NCBI GenBank assembly: GCA_900498135.1 | Contig: LR026961.1 | Coordinates: 2,813,111 to 2,877,110 of the forward strand | Length of the DNA stretch: 64,000 nucleotides | Reading direction: 5' to 3' | From: an uncultured Desulfatiglans sp. | GTDB taxonomy: Bacteria > Desulfobacterota > DSM-4660 > Desulfatiglandales > Desulfatiglandaceae | Part shown: positions 35,901-44,664 of the stretch, piece by piece | How positions within the stretch are numbered: the first letter of the stretch is position 1 | Layout: every line of letters begins with the position of its first letter | Notes under the pieces: generated by a model | What the model saw: only the letters and a program-made list of their open reading frames with translations | Told to the model about the DNA's origin: nothing | The model's database searches: none | Made by a program: the position numbers and the translations under genes

Positions 35901-38900
35901 ATGGCCATGACCAACCACGAACGAGTCGGAAAGGCTCTGGAGATGCTCAAAGCGGGGCTTGCCCCTTTCATCGAGCGGGAGATGAAGAGCATCTACCGCG
36001 AGAGCGCACAGACCCAGACCAACGGCTTCATGGGGGATGACCGGCTGCTTGCCGGAAAATCCGTTAGCCAGTGGGACGTGGCTGCGCTCCTGAAGCTCAT
36101 GTGGGCAGCCTGGAACAGCGTTTTCGGGAGGACTCTCGGACCGGTCGAGCGCAGCCTGGTAAGCGAACTCAGGGACTACCGGAACAAATGGGCCCACCAG
36201 GAGGCCTTCTCGAGCGACGATGCCTACCGCGTCATGGACTCGGCCGGCCGCCTCCTGACGGCGGTCTCCGCCCCTCAAAGCGTTGATATCGAAAAGATGA
36301 AGATGGAGCTTCTCCGCCTGCGCTTCGATGAGCAGGTAAGGGGGGAAAAACGGAAGAGCGCCGGGACGGCCATCGAAACCCAGGCCACGGGGGCCCTCAA
36401 ACCCTGGCGGGAAGTGGTAAACCCGCACCCGGATGTGGCAAGTGGACGATACCAGCAGGCGGAATTTGCCGCTGACCTTTGGCAGGTGCACCTGGGGGAG
36501 GGAACAGCCGAATACAAGGACCCGGCCGAGTTTTTTAGACGCACGTATCTTACGGTCAGCCTGAAAGAACTCCTGGTCGGTGCAGTGAGAAGGCTGAGCG
36601 GCATTGGAGGTGACCCGGTCGTACAGCTCCAGACAAACTTCGGGGGCGGGAAAACGCACTCCATGCTGGCGCTCTACCACCTCTTCTCAGGCATAACGCC
36701 AGGGACCCTTCTCGGGATCGACGCCGTGATGAAGGAGGCGGGGATTACAACCCTGCCCGCCGTAAACCGGGTGGTCCTCGTAGGGAATAAAATCTCCCCC
36801 GGAAACCCGGTGACAAAACCCGACGGGACGGTGATTCGAACGCTTTGGGGGGAACTTGCCTGGCAGCTCGGAGGAAAACAAGCCTATCAGCGCATCGCCG
36901 CCGATGATGAAAAAGCCACGAGCCCCGGGGATGTTCTCCGGGAACTCCTCAAGGAATACGGTCCTGCGATGATCCTCATCGATGAGTGGGTCGCCTATGC
37001 ACGGCAGCTCCATGACCACGATGATCTTCCAGCGGGCACGTTCGAGACCCAGTTCTCTTTTGCGCAAGTCCTGACCGAATCGGCGAAACTTGCCGGGAAT
37101 TGCCTGCTCGTGATCAGCATCCCGGCATCGGATACCACCGGATCGCCCCATGCCAGGGCTGACGATGCCGAGGTGGGAGGCGTCCGCGGGCGGGAGGCCC
37201 TTGATCGACTCCGCAATGTCGTGGGGCGCCTCGAGTCTTCCTGGCGGCCGGCAAGCGCTGAAGAGGGCTTCGAGATCGTGAGGCGGCGCCTTTTCGAACC
37301 ACTCGTAACCCCTGAGCAGTTCAAACACCGCGATGTAGTCGCGCGCGGTTTTTTTGACCTCTACCGGACACAGTACCAGGAATTTCCGCCCGAATGCCGG
37401 GACCCGGAATACGAGCAGCGCCTCAAGGCCGCCTACCCGATCCATCCCGAAGTCTTCGACCGGCTCTATACCGACTGGTCGACCCTGGTCAAATTCCAAC
37501 GCACCCGGGGGGTGCTGCGCTTGATGGCCTCGGTCATCCATTCCCTCTGGGAAAAGGGGGACCGGAACCCCCTGATCATGCCCTCTCTTATCCCGATCGA
37601 TGATCAGAGGGTGCAGTTCGAACTGACGCGCTACTTGTCGGACAACTGGGTGCCGGTGATTGAAAAGGATGTGGATGGCCCGAATGCTCTCCCACTCCGA
37701 ATTGACGGCGAGTTGCCGAACCTCGGCAAATTTGCCGCCTGCCGCCGGGTGGCCCGTACCATCTACATGGGATCGGCGCCCACCTCGGGAGTAGCTAACC
37801 GCGGCATTGAAGACAGAAGGGTGAAACTCGGCTGTGTAATCCCGGGAGAATCCCCCGCTGTTTTCGGGGACGCCCTCCGCCGCCTCGCGTCAACAGCTAC
37901 CTACCTCTATCAGGACGGCCCCCGGGTCTGGTACTCGACCCAGCCTACGGTGACAAAGCTTGCCGAAGACCGCGCCGATCAGCTGAAGCGAGACCCTGAC
38001 AAGGTAGCGATGGAGATGGAAAAGCGCCTGCGGGAAAACCTCACCAAGCGGGGAGACTTCCCTCGCATTCACCCCATGCCCCGCACGGGAGCGGATATCC
38101 CGGATGATCTCGATGCCCGTCTGGTGGTGCTCGGTCCCGATTATCCTTACAGCAAGGACCCTGGGAACGAGGCCATCAAGGCCGCCAAAGCCTTGTATGA
38201 GTCCCGGGGAACAACCCCCCGGCTATTCCGAAACACGCTTGTTTTCCTCGCTCCCGACAGCGCTCGGCTGCAGGACTTGGACGATGCTGTGCGGAGATAT
38301 CTTGCCTGGGAATCGATCCTCCTCGAGAAGGATGCCCTTGATCTTTCCCCCCACCAGGTAAAACAGGCCGAGACCCAAAAGCAGTCGGCTGATAGTACCG
38401 TGGTTGCGCGGTTCCCCGAAACCTACCAGTGGCTGATCGTTCCGGTGCAGAATTCTCCGCAGGGTCCAGTAGAGTGGCAGGCGATTCGCCTCACCGGTCA
38501 AGACCCGCTTGCTGTTCGTGCGAGCAAGAAGCTCAAAAACGAGGAACTTCTGGTCACCTCCCTTGCTGGCACTCGACTCCGCCTCGAGATGGACCGCGTA
38601 CCCCTCTGGAGGGGGAATCATGTGGCCATCCGGCAGCTTGTCGAAGACTTTGCCAAATACCCCTATTTGCCGCGGTTATCCGAGCCTTCGGTGCTTTTGA
38701 ACGCGATCACCGACGGGCTAGGTCTGATTACCTGGGAATACGATTCCTTTGCCTATGCGGATAGTTTTGACGAGGCTGGGGAACGCTACCGTGGGTTGCA
38801 GACCTCGCAGCGGAGAACTTTGGTGGATCCGGACGCCCCAGGAGTGCTCGTCAAACCAGATGTGGTCAGACGCCAGATTGATGCTGAAAAAGAGAAGGAG

Positions 38901-39254
38901 AGTAAAGACACAAGTTCTGGCTCAACGTCCGGAGGCGGAAGCTCTGGAGAAAACAAGCCTACCAACGGTACAGGCGGGGGATCACCCGCGATAACCACCA
39001 CTCCGCCGATTTCTATCGGGCCGAAAAGATTCCATGGGAGCGTAGAACTCGATTCGACCCGTGTTGGACGTGATGCCAGCCGTATCGCTGAGGAGGTTAT
39101 AGCTCATCTCGCAGGTCTTACGGGTGCTGATGTAAAAGTCACACTTGAGATCGAGGCGAGAATTCCTGGCGGCGCCGCGGAACAGGTCGTACGCACGGTC
39201 ACGGAGAATAGCCGCACATTGAAATTCACCAACCACGGATTTGAGCAGGATTAA
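35901..39254 (+). CDS. HEPN (Swt1-type)-DUF499 ATPase (defence system 1)
   Basis: A 1117-residue protein. The N-terminal ~125 residues form a HEPN domain of the Swt1 type with an R-x4-H motif in RDYRNKWAH (residues 91-99), the usual RNase active site. The DUF499 ATPase follows: Walker A TNFGGGKTHSMLA (near 247) and Walker B MILIDEWVAYARQL (near 358). A Ser/Gly/Lys-rich linker near residue 1000 precedes a small C-terminal beta domain. DUF499-DUF1156 pairs recur in defence islands. The gene starts at ATG 35901 with GGAGG upstream, 3 bp after the methylase stop. Inferred role: an ATPase coupling recognition to an RNA-cleaving abortive response. Confidence 0.87.
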   Translation: MAMTNHERVGKALEMLKAGLAPFIEREMKSIYRESAQTQTNGFMGDDRLLAGKSVSQWDVAALLKLMWAAWNSVFGRTLGPVERSLVSELRDYRNKWAHQEAFSSDDAYRVMDSAGRLLTAVSAPQSVDIEKMKMELLRLRFDEQVRGEKRKSAGTAIETQATGALKPWREVVNPHPDVASGRYQQAEFAADLWQVHLGEGTAEYKDPAEFFRRTYLTVSLKELLVGAVRRLSGIGGDPVVQLQTNFGGGKTHSMLALYHLFSGITPGTLLGIDAVMKEAGITTLPAVNRVVLVGNKISPGNPVTKPDGTVIRTLWGELAWQLGGKQAYQRIAADDEKATSPGDVLRELLKEYGPAMILIDEWVAYARQLHDHDDLPAGTFETQFSFAQVLTESAKLAGNCLLVISIPASDTTGSPHARADDAEVGGVRGREALDRLRNVVGRLESSWRPASAEEGFEIVRRRLFEPLVTPEQFKHRDVVARGFFDLYRTQYQEFPPECRDPEYEQRLKAAYPIHPEVFDRLYTDWSTLVKFQRTRGVLRLMASVIHSLWEKGDRNPLIMPSLIPIDDQRVQFELTRYLSDNWVPVIEKDVDGPNALPLRIDGELPNLGKFAACRRVARTIYMGSAPTSGVANRGIEDRRVKLGCVIPGESPAVFGDALRRLASTATYLYQDGPRVWYSTQPTVTKLAEDRADQLKRDPDKVAMEMEKRLRENLTKRGDFPRIHPMPRTGADIPDDLDARLVVLGPDYPYSKDPGNEAIKAAKALYESRGTTPRLFRNTLVFLAPDSARLQDLDDAVRRYLAWESILLEKDALDLSPHQVKQAETQKQSADSTVVARFPETYQWLIVPVQNSPQGPVEWQAIRLTGQDPLAVRASKKLKNEELLVTSLAGTRLRLEMDRVPLWRGNHVAIRQLVEDFAKYPYLPRLSEPSVLLNAITDGLGLITWEYDSFAYADSFDEAGERYRGLQTSQRRTLVDPDAPGVLVKPDVVRRQIDAEKEKESKDTSSGSTSGGGSSGENKPTNGTGGGSPAITTTPPISIGPKRFHGSVELDSTRVGRDASRIAEEVIAHLAGLTGADVKVTLEIEARIPGGAAEQVVRTVTENSRTLKFTNHGFEQD

Positions 39255-39282
39255 TTTTTTTAAAGGGCGATATTATAATTTT

Positions 39283-39310
39283 CTGACAATTCGGACAATA
39301 GTGTTAGAAT
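39283..39310 (+). promoter_or_regulatory. Sigma-70-like promoter before the TPR-YbjQ gene
   Basis: CTGACA (39283-39288), 16-bp spacer, TAGAAT (39305-39310), followed by an A-run. It lies in an AT-rich gap after the DUF499 gene and 58 bp before the next start codon. Confidence 0.5.
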
Positions 39311-39367
39311 ATAAAAAAAAGAAATCAGAAAGAATCTAGCGGTTTTAGCTTTCTGGGAGCGTTTTGA

Positions 39368-39988
39368 ATGGAATCTGAAAAAATGTATAAGAAAGCATAT
39401 GATCTGCACTACAATTGCAAAAATTACGAAGAGGCGCTCAATTTATATAGACTGCTATTAGACAAATATCCTGATAGCGATGAGTCTATCTATGCGAAAC
39501 AACAGATACAAAATATTGATGAGATGTCTCCGTATCAAAAAATTGATTACAAATACGTTCCGACAGCAACAGATAAGAAGCCTTATGATGACATTATTTT
39601 AACAACAGCCCCATTTTTAGAAAATTATCATGTTGTAAAAACGATAAGGATCGTTACATCCGAATGTGTTTTTGGGATGAATATCTTCAGAGATTTTTTT
39701 GCATCATTGACGGATTTTTTTGGTGGTAGGAGTGAAGCAGCCCAAAAAGTCCTCAAAGATGCAAGGGAAGTCTGTTTATCAGAGCTAAAGTCAGAAGCTT
39801 ATGCAGTTGGTGCGAATGCCGTTATCGCAATAGATCTTGATTACAGTGAATTTTCAGGGCAAGGAAAGTCCATGCTTTTCTTAGTTGCAAGCGGTACTGC
39901 TGTAAAAGTTAAGAAGAAGAAAGACCCCGGAGAAAATATATTGCAAAAACGAGATGAAATGAATAGCAAAACGGTGGGTGCGGAATAG
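39368..39988 (+). CDS. TPR-YbjQ (heavy-metal-binding domain) protein
   Basis: A 206-residue protein. Residues 1-45 are one to two tetratricopeptide-like helices (KKAYDLHYNCKNYEEALNLYR). Residues ~75-185 match the YbjQ/UPF0145 domain: ILTTAPFLENYHVVKTI...ARE...LKSEAYAVGANAVIAIDLDYS, ending in a beta strand near ASGTAVKVK. YbjQ domains form pentamers; their function is unknown. The gene is AT-rich, unlike the GC-rich operon before it, marking a change of origin within the island. No link to the defence operons can be shown. Confidence 0.78.
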   Translation: MESEKMYKKAYDLHYNCKNYEEALNLYRLLLDKYPDSDESIYAKQQIQNIDEMSPYQKIDYKYVPTATDKKPYDDIILTTAPFLENYHVVKTIRIVTSECVFGMNIFRDFFASLTDFFGGRSEAAQKVLKDAREVCLSELKSEAYAVGANAVIAIDLDYSEFSGQGKSMLFLVASGTAVKVKKKKDPGENILQKRDEMNSKTVGAE

Positions 39989-40026
39989 GTTTACCATTCT
40001 AAAAACCTAATCAATAGGAGGAGATT

Positions 40027-41511
40027 ATGAAGAGGTTTTTTTTCACAGGTTTGGGATTGGGTATTTTTTGGGCGATCACGCTGGGAGCCACTGATCTCTG
40101 CGCTCAGATAGGCACAGCGAAATGGGTTTTCCCAACTGGGGATGCTGTGGCAACCTCACCGACCATCGATGTTAATGGGACGATCTATTTCGGCTCTCAT
40201 GACAATAAAATATACGCTGTCAATCCGGATGGAACGGAAAAGTGGTCTTTCACAACAGGCGGAGATGTAAGGTCTTCGCCCGCGATAGGCTCGGATGGGA
40301 CCATCTATGCAGGATCAGACGACTACAAGCTATATGCAATAAATCCAGACGGAACCCAAAAATGGGTGTTCGCAACAGGCGGTTGGGTAGTTTCCTCTCC
40401 AGCTATAGCTTCTGATGGCACCATCTATGTGGGTTCTCACGATAATCACCTGTACGCAATAAACACCAACGGGAGCCAAAAGTGGTCTTTCCAGGCCCAG
40501 GACTGGATCGTTTCATCGCCTGCCATAGGATGTGATGGGACAATTTACGTGGGGTCTGAGGACAACAATCTATATGCAGTCGACCCGGATAATGGGACTC
40601 AGCTTTGGGTTTTTCCAACTGGCCATGACGTCTCTTCATCGCCTGCTATCGGATCTGATGGCACTATTTATGTGGAATCATTTGATGGCTATCTGTACGC
40701 AATAAATCCTGAAGGTGCACAAAAATGGAGAATTTTGGTAGGAGACGGCGGTCATTCATGCCCGACCATAGCGCCTGATGGAACTATCTTAGTCGGCTCA
40801 TATGTTGATGGAAAGCTCTACGCCATAGATCCAGCCGGTGTTTTGAAATGGTCTTTTATGTTGGGTGCTCAGGTCGCGTCTGCAGCGATTGGTTCAGACG
40901 GCGTAATCTATATTGGATCAAAAGCCGGAAAGTTCTTTGCTTTAGATTCTGAAGGCTATGAAATATGGTCTTTTCCAAGCGGCGAAGTTTATATGACCTC
41001 CTGCACAATAAGCAAAAATGGCATGCTCTATGTAGGTTCCCATACCAACGACTGTTTATATGCGCTATATAGCAGTTCAAATGGTATGGCTGAATCCGCA
41101 TGGCCCGTTTTCCATCACGACATTAAGCATACTGGGCGATATACTCCCAATATGACTTTATCTTTTAGCCCTGAGATTCTATGGCCACCCAACAAAAAGA
41201 TGGTTCAGGTATCACCTACAATTAGCTATAGCAATTATTGTAACTCTGAACCGATTTTCGAACTAATTTCAATCGGCATTACTGAAGGCGATATAACCTG
41301 TATATATGATCCAAATTTTGAATATTCCGAAGGTGACTGTTATACATATGATGATTTTACAATAGATGAGTATGGAATTATCTACCTGAGAGCTGAAAGG
41401 CTAGGACGCAAAGACGCCAGGATCTATACGATTACATATTCTGCGAGCGATGCGTATGGAAATTATGCTACGGCAAGTTCTACTGTAAAAGTGCCTCACG
41501 ACATGCGTTAA
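40027..41511 (+). CDS. Secreted PQQ-type beta-propeller protein
   Basis: A 494-residue protein with a clear signal peptide (basic start, hydrophobic stretch to about residue 25, cleavage probably near ATDLCAQ). Then come about eight ~40-residue propeller blades with the repeating pattern SSPAIGSDGTIYVGSHDNHLYAI...G..KW.F. The C-terminal ~115 residues are a separate beta domain starting LSFSPEILWPPNKKMVQVSPT and ending TITYSASDAYGNYATASSTVKV, a module often attached to extracellular proteins. A strong AGGAGGAG site precedes the ATG. It is expected outside the cytoplasm; substrate or partner unknown. Not a PQQ dehydrogenase: no catalytic residues are seen. Confidence 0.85.
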   Translation: MKRFFFTGLGLGIFWAITLGATDLCAQIGTAKWVFPTGDAVATSPTIDVNGTIYFGSHDNKIYAVNPDGTEKWSFTTGGDVRSSPAIGSDGTIYAGSDDYKLYAINPDGTQKWVFATGGWVVSSPAIASDGTIYVGSHDNHLYAINTNGSQKWSFQAQDWIVSSPAIGCDGTIYVGSEDNNLYAVDPDNGTQLWVFPTGHDVSSSPAIGSDGTIYVESFDGYLYAINPEGAQKWRILVGDGGHSCPTIAPDGTILVGSYVDGKLYAIDPAGVLKWSFMLGAQVASAAIGSDGVIYIGSKAGKFFALDSEGYEIWSFPSGEVYMTSCTISKNGMLYVGSHTNDCLYALYSSSNGMAESAWPVFHHDIKHTGRYTPNMTLSFSPEILWPPNKKMVQVSPTISYSNYCNSEPIFELISIGITEGDITCIYDPNFEYSEGDCYTYDDFTIDEYGIIYLRAERLGRKDARIYTITYSASDAYGNYATASSTVKVPHDMR

Positions 41512-41530
41512 GATAAGCCTGAAACAGGGC

Positions 41531-41561
41531 GACTGTTTACTGGAGTCTCACGGATTCAGGT
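41531..41561 (+). repeat. 31-bp dispersed motif, copy 1
   Basis: GACTGTTTACTGG...GTCT...GGATTCAGGT. A copy with 3 mismatches lies at 56955-56985, also upstream of an AT-rich gene of unknown function. Confidence 0.6.
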
Positions 41562-41574
41562 AGGAGAATAAGGT

Positions 41575-41940
41575 ATGTCATGGGATCATAATGGGTTTTA
41601 TCAGTATTTATGTAGAAGTGAATTTAGTTGTAATTCTAATAATGCTGATCCATATGTTTGCATTACACGTAATCAAACAGCTGGGAAGATGCATTCTATG
41701 ATTTTATATTCTCTATATAAAAATTTAAAAACGCCAAACTATAATATATTTTTATATTCGTTGTACAAAAACGCTCCTTATCATTACAATCCATGCCGTA
41801 AATCATTTGATAAATGCTTAGCAAAAAAAATTAAGCCGTTCATTATAGAACCTGAAAAAGTTGATGCCAGAGGTTTTTATCGATGCAAGGTCAATGATTG
41901 GGATAGATTTGCCGAAATCATTTTGACACACGATAAATAA
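41575..41940 (+). CDS. Uncharacterised 121-aa protein
   Basis: No family recognised. It has several Cys (YLCRSEFSC, PYVC, NPCRKSFDKC, YRC) and two similar segments (MILYSLYKNL and IFLYSLYKNA). AGGAG lies about 10 bases before the ATG. It is AT-rich and lies directly before the IS4 element. It could be cargo or a decayed gene. Confidence 0.45.
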   Translation: MSWDHNGFYQYLCRSEFSCNSNNADPYVCITRNQTAGKMHSMILYSLYKNLKTPNYNIFLYSLYKNAPYHYNPCRKSFDKCLAKKIKPFIIEPEKVDARGFYRCKVNDWDRFAEIILTHDK

Positions 41941-41969
41941 ACTTTTCATGCCAATTTCGGAATATTATC

Positions 41970-43456
41970 ATCAATGTCATTGACTTAAGCTATGGGCTTG
42001 TAGGCCATAGCGGCAATTTTCAGTTTCGGCCCTCTCTTCCTGGGATTCTTCCGGCCTGGTCGTATAATCGATAAAGACTTACCGAGGAGCGAGAGGAGGC
42101 TTCGAAGGATTTTTGTGATGTGTCGCCGGGCAAAGAGGAGCACGACGTTGCTTTTCATAGACGAAAGCGCATAGGTGAAGTTGACCTGGTACCTGAGTCG
42201 TTCGGGATGGTTTTTGGCCTGCTCCTCAATAAGATCTTGAACTGGATGAACGATCATGGCAGTCAGGTTGGCTGTCAAAACTCTCGCGTGGAAATCCTGG
42301 AGGACAGCGAGGGGAGATTTTCCCGAGAAGTTCTCCATTTCGATGCGGCATTTGAGATGGCTGTAGGCGGTCTCCACAGACCAGCGCTTGGTGTAGAGCT
42401 CTTTGAGCTCAGCCAAAGGAAATTGGCGTTTGTCAAGGAGGGAAGTCAAAAGAACGACCTTTACCCTGTTTTTCAATGTGAACCTGAGGACGCGAACTTT
42501 CAGGGCGTTGGTGCTCAAGCTCTTCTCTTGGCAGAATTTTATGGCGGCGAGCGACGGTTTAAGGGTGACGATAGCCTCGCGCTTTCCGGAGAGGAGGAAT
42601 TCTTTGACAAGATCTGAATCTTTTTTCATCCTACAAAGGAATTGAGAGCCCCGGTTGAGGATCAGGGCAAAAAGCCAGTATGCGGGGTATCCCCGGTCGA
42701 GAAGAAGAAGGTCGCCTTCACCGGTATTGTGCACATGTTTAGCGGCTAATGAGCGTTCACCTTCCCCTTTAGGAACCATGAGTGCATGAACGGTGATGCG
42801 GTTCAAGACGTCGTAGAGCAACGAAACCCTGGCCAAAGGGCACGTTTTCCGGGTTTTGGCGGGATGCCAAACGCCAAAGAACTTTCTGGTCTCATCGTTG
42901 TCAGGGACACGCAAGGTAGATCCGTCGACAGCCAGTAGACGAAATCCCATCCAGCGCCGAACAGGGAAGGACTGATAAAAGAAGGAGAGCAGTCTCTGAT
43001 TCAGATCAACAAAAGCCTCGAAAGAAATCTTGCGTCTGGCTCGACAGAACGCGCTAGCGGTAACCTTTCTTTCGGAGCGATCGGAAGACGGAAAAAGTTG
43101 AAAGAACCCGTCAAGTTCCTTTTGTAAGGAGCAGCGGACGAAATTCATGAGGAAAAGTATTACGGTGCTGAAGGGGAGTTTACGATTGCGAGAAAAATAT
43201 TTTTCACACAGACGATGTCGGTGAAAAAAATCAGGAGAGTCAAGATATTTATTGAGAAATCCGACAAGTTTGGCACAAATTCTGGAAAGCACCTTCTGTG
43301 CCAACCGTAGTGTTTTCATCTAATTTTTCTGTAAACATATGTCGCCTCCTTGAAAAGTAATATACGGCCCGTTTTCTACTGAAGGCATAATAGCATAACT
43401 CATTATATTTACAAGTAAGAATATGAGCAGCGTTCTCTTAAGTCAATGACATTGAT
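41970..43456 (-). mobile_element. Intact IS4-family insertion sequence
   Basis: 20-bp perfect terminal inverted repeats (ATCAATGTCATTGACTTAAG at 41970-41989 and its complement at 43437-43456) flank one transposase gene. The element lies between the 121-aa gene and the HNH gene. I did not find an obvious target duplication next to the repeats. Confidence 0.9.
41985..43319 (-). CDS. IS4-family transposase
   Basis: A 444-residue DDE transposase. The catalytic motifs are LLAVDGSTLRVP (first Asp), LLLLDRGYPAYW (second Asp) and YTKRWSVETAYSHLKCR, the IS4 Y-(2)R-(3)E signature. It reads full-length without frameshift and its last codons overlap the left inverted repeat. The C-terminus is Lys/Arg-rich. 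Fragments related to its 3' end occur at 44289-44350 and 56391-56425. Confidence 0.93.
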   Translation of the reverse strand: MKTLRLAQKVLSRICAKLVGFLNKYLDSPDFFHRHRLCEKYFSRNRKLPFSTVILFLMNFVRCSLQKELDGFFQLFPSSDRSERKVTASAFCRARRKISFEAFVDLNQRLLSFFYQSFPVRRWMGFRLLAVDGSTLRVPDNDETRKFFGVWHPAKTRKTCPLARVSLLYDVLNRITVHALMVPKGEGERSLAAKHVHNTGEGDLLLLDRGYPAYWLFALILNRGSQFLCRMKKDSDLVKEFLLSGKREAIVTLKPSLAAIKFCQEKSLSTNALKVRVLRFTLKNRVKVVLLTSLLDKRQFPLAELKELYTKRWSVETAYSHLKCRIEMENFSGKSPLAVLQDFHARVLTANLTAMIVHPVQDLIEEQAKNHPERLRYQVNFTYALSSMKSNVVLLFARRHITKILRSLLSLLGKSLSIIRPGRKNPRKRGPKLKIAAMAYKPIA

Positions 43457-43501
43457 TATATACTCAACAAACGGTAAAACAAATAATAAGGGGGGAAATC
43501 C

Positions 43502-44254
43502 ATGGAACAAGCTTCGAATGAGAACTCCAAAAATGTAGAAGAAAGTCTCACAGACGCTCCTGAAAAAACTATAAAGCAAACATTGATTAATAAATACAGG
43601 GAAGATTATAAAAATGCTTTACTAGCCATTGATAATGATGTGAAAGATTTAATCAAGCAAGGTCGCGAAATGAAGGGGTTAATGTTATTAGCGCAAAACA
43701 TGCAAACTATAATGAATATCCATGAATCACTTACGCAGTTTTATGTAGTTATTTTTAATAATCAGCAAATTCTTAAAAGATTCAAGTCAGAACGGTTAAA
43801 GCAGCTAGGGCACGAATTAGAGCCGATTTATGAACTTATAAAGGATGTTGATTTTGGGTATGGCGAAGATTCGGAAATCAAGGAAAAGACCTTGGTGCGA
43901 ACTTTTAGAAAAATGGGGATAACAAAAAGCCACTGGCTAATAAAAGATAGAATTTTATTAGAAATCGAATATATGCTCGATACACTTGAAATACTCGTTG
44001 AACCTGAATTTATCCCTTTGGAAGAAGATATTAATGATTCAAATAGTTCAGAGGCAATTGACAGATATATCCCGCCAGCCATTAAACTTGCTGTCTGGCG
44101 TAGAGATCAGGGGAAATGCGCTCACTGTGGATCAAAAGAGAAGCTTGAATATGACCATATTATTCCAATTTCAAAGGGCGGTTCAAATACTGAAAGGAAT
44201 GTGCAACTTTTATGTGAAAAATGTAATCGGGAAAAAGCAGCCAAGATTGTTTGA
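43502..44254 (+). CDS. HNH endonuclease domain protein
   Basis: A 250-residue protein. Residues 1-195 are helical and charged with no recognised domain. The C-terminal ~55 residues form an HNH domain: WRRDQGKCAHCGSKEKLEYDHIIPISKGGSNTERNVQLLCEKCNREK, with two CxxC zinc pairs, the DH dyad and the Asn. A GGGGGG-rich site precedes the ATG. HNH domains of this compact McrA-like type occur in restriction enzymes and homing endonucleases. In a defence island a role as a stand-alone effector is plausible but unproven. AT-rich. Confidence 0.83.
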   Translation: MEQASNENSKNVEESLTDAPEKTIKQTLINKYREDYKNALLAIDNDVKDLIKQGREMKGLMLLAQNMQTIMNIHESLTQFYVVIFNNQQILKRFKSERLKQLGHELEPIYELIKDVDFGYGEDSEIKEKTLVRTFRKMGITKSHWLIKDRILLEIEYMLDTLEILVEPEFIPLEEDINDSNSSEAIDRYIPPAIKLAVWRRDQGKCAHCGSKEKLEYDHIIPISKGGSNTERNVQLLCEKCNREKAAKIV

Positions 44255-44664
44255 ATTCCACAACAATGCACTTAGACCTTCAATAATAAATGAGAGCGAG
44301 AGGAAGCTTCGAAGGATTTTGGTGATGTGTCGCCGAGCAAAGAGGACCACGAAAAACCGCCCATATCATATCAAAATGACCAAAGGTTTGTACTACAACC
44401 TACACCCTTATCCGCTGCCATATGAATGAACAAACCGTCGGCGAGCGATGCGGGGATACAGTAATTTACCGCATGGCGTGTCTCATTTTCATTGACACAT
44501 TCCGCATGGCGGAGTTTCAGCGGCACGACATAGAAACGGAGGATACTCCACATGTGCTCGATCAGAAGGATGGACTCGTTTGAAGATTACAGATGTATAA
44601 ACTGCTTTCCAGCCACTAAAAATAACCGTTCGATGTTATTAAGAAAAATTCAGAAGCTGAAAGA
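44255..44664. other. Intergenic region before the second defence operon, with an IS4 remnant
   Basis: Bases 44289-44350 are a fragment of an IS4-family transposase gene closely related to the copy at 41970-43456 (matching its 42088-42147). Further on, CCGCATGGCG occurs twice around a GTGTC...GACAC hairpin (near 44470-44520). No gene is convincing. The operon promoter should lie here. Confidence 0.5.

Noticed and set aside
27700..39254. Complete DISARM or BREX system
   Set aside because: No DUF1998 (DrmB), PLD (DrmC) or DrmA helicase, and no PglZ, BrxC or Lon-like gene. Only the helicase type and methylase logic are shared.
41521..41565. Resemblance of GCGACTGTTTA to a 23S rRNA segment
   Set aside because: The match is only about a dozen bases and the surroundings do not align with rRNA.
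43502..44254. HNH gene as a group II intron or homing endonuclease
   Set aside because: No reverse transcriptase, intron ends or split host gene are seen around it.
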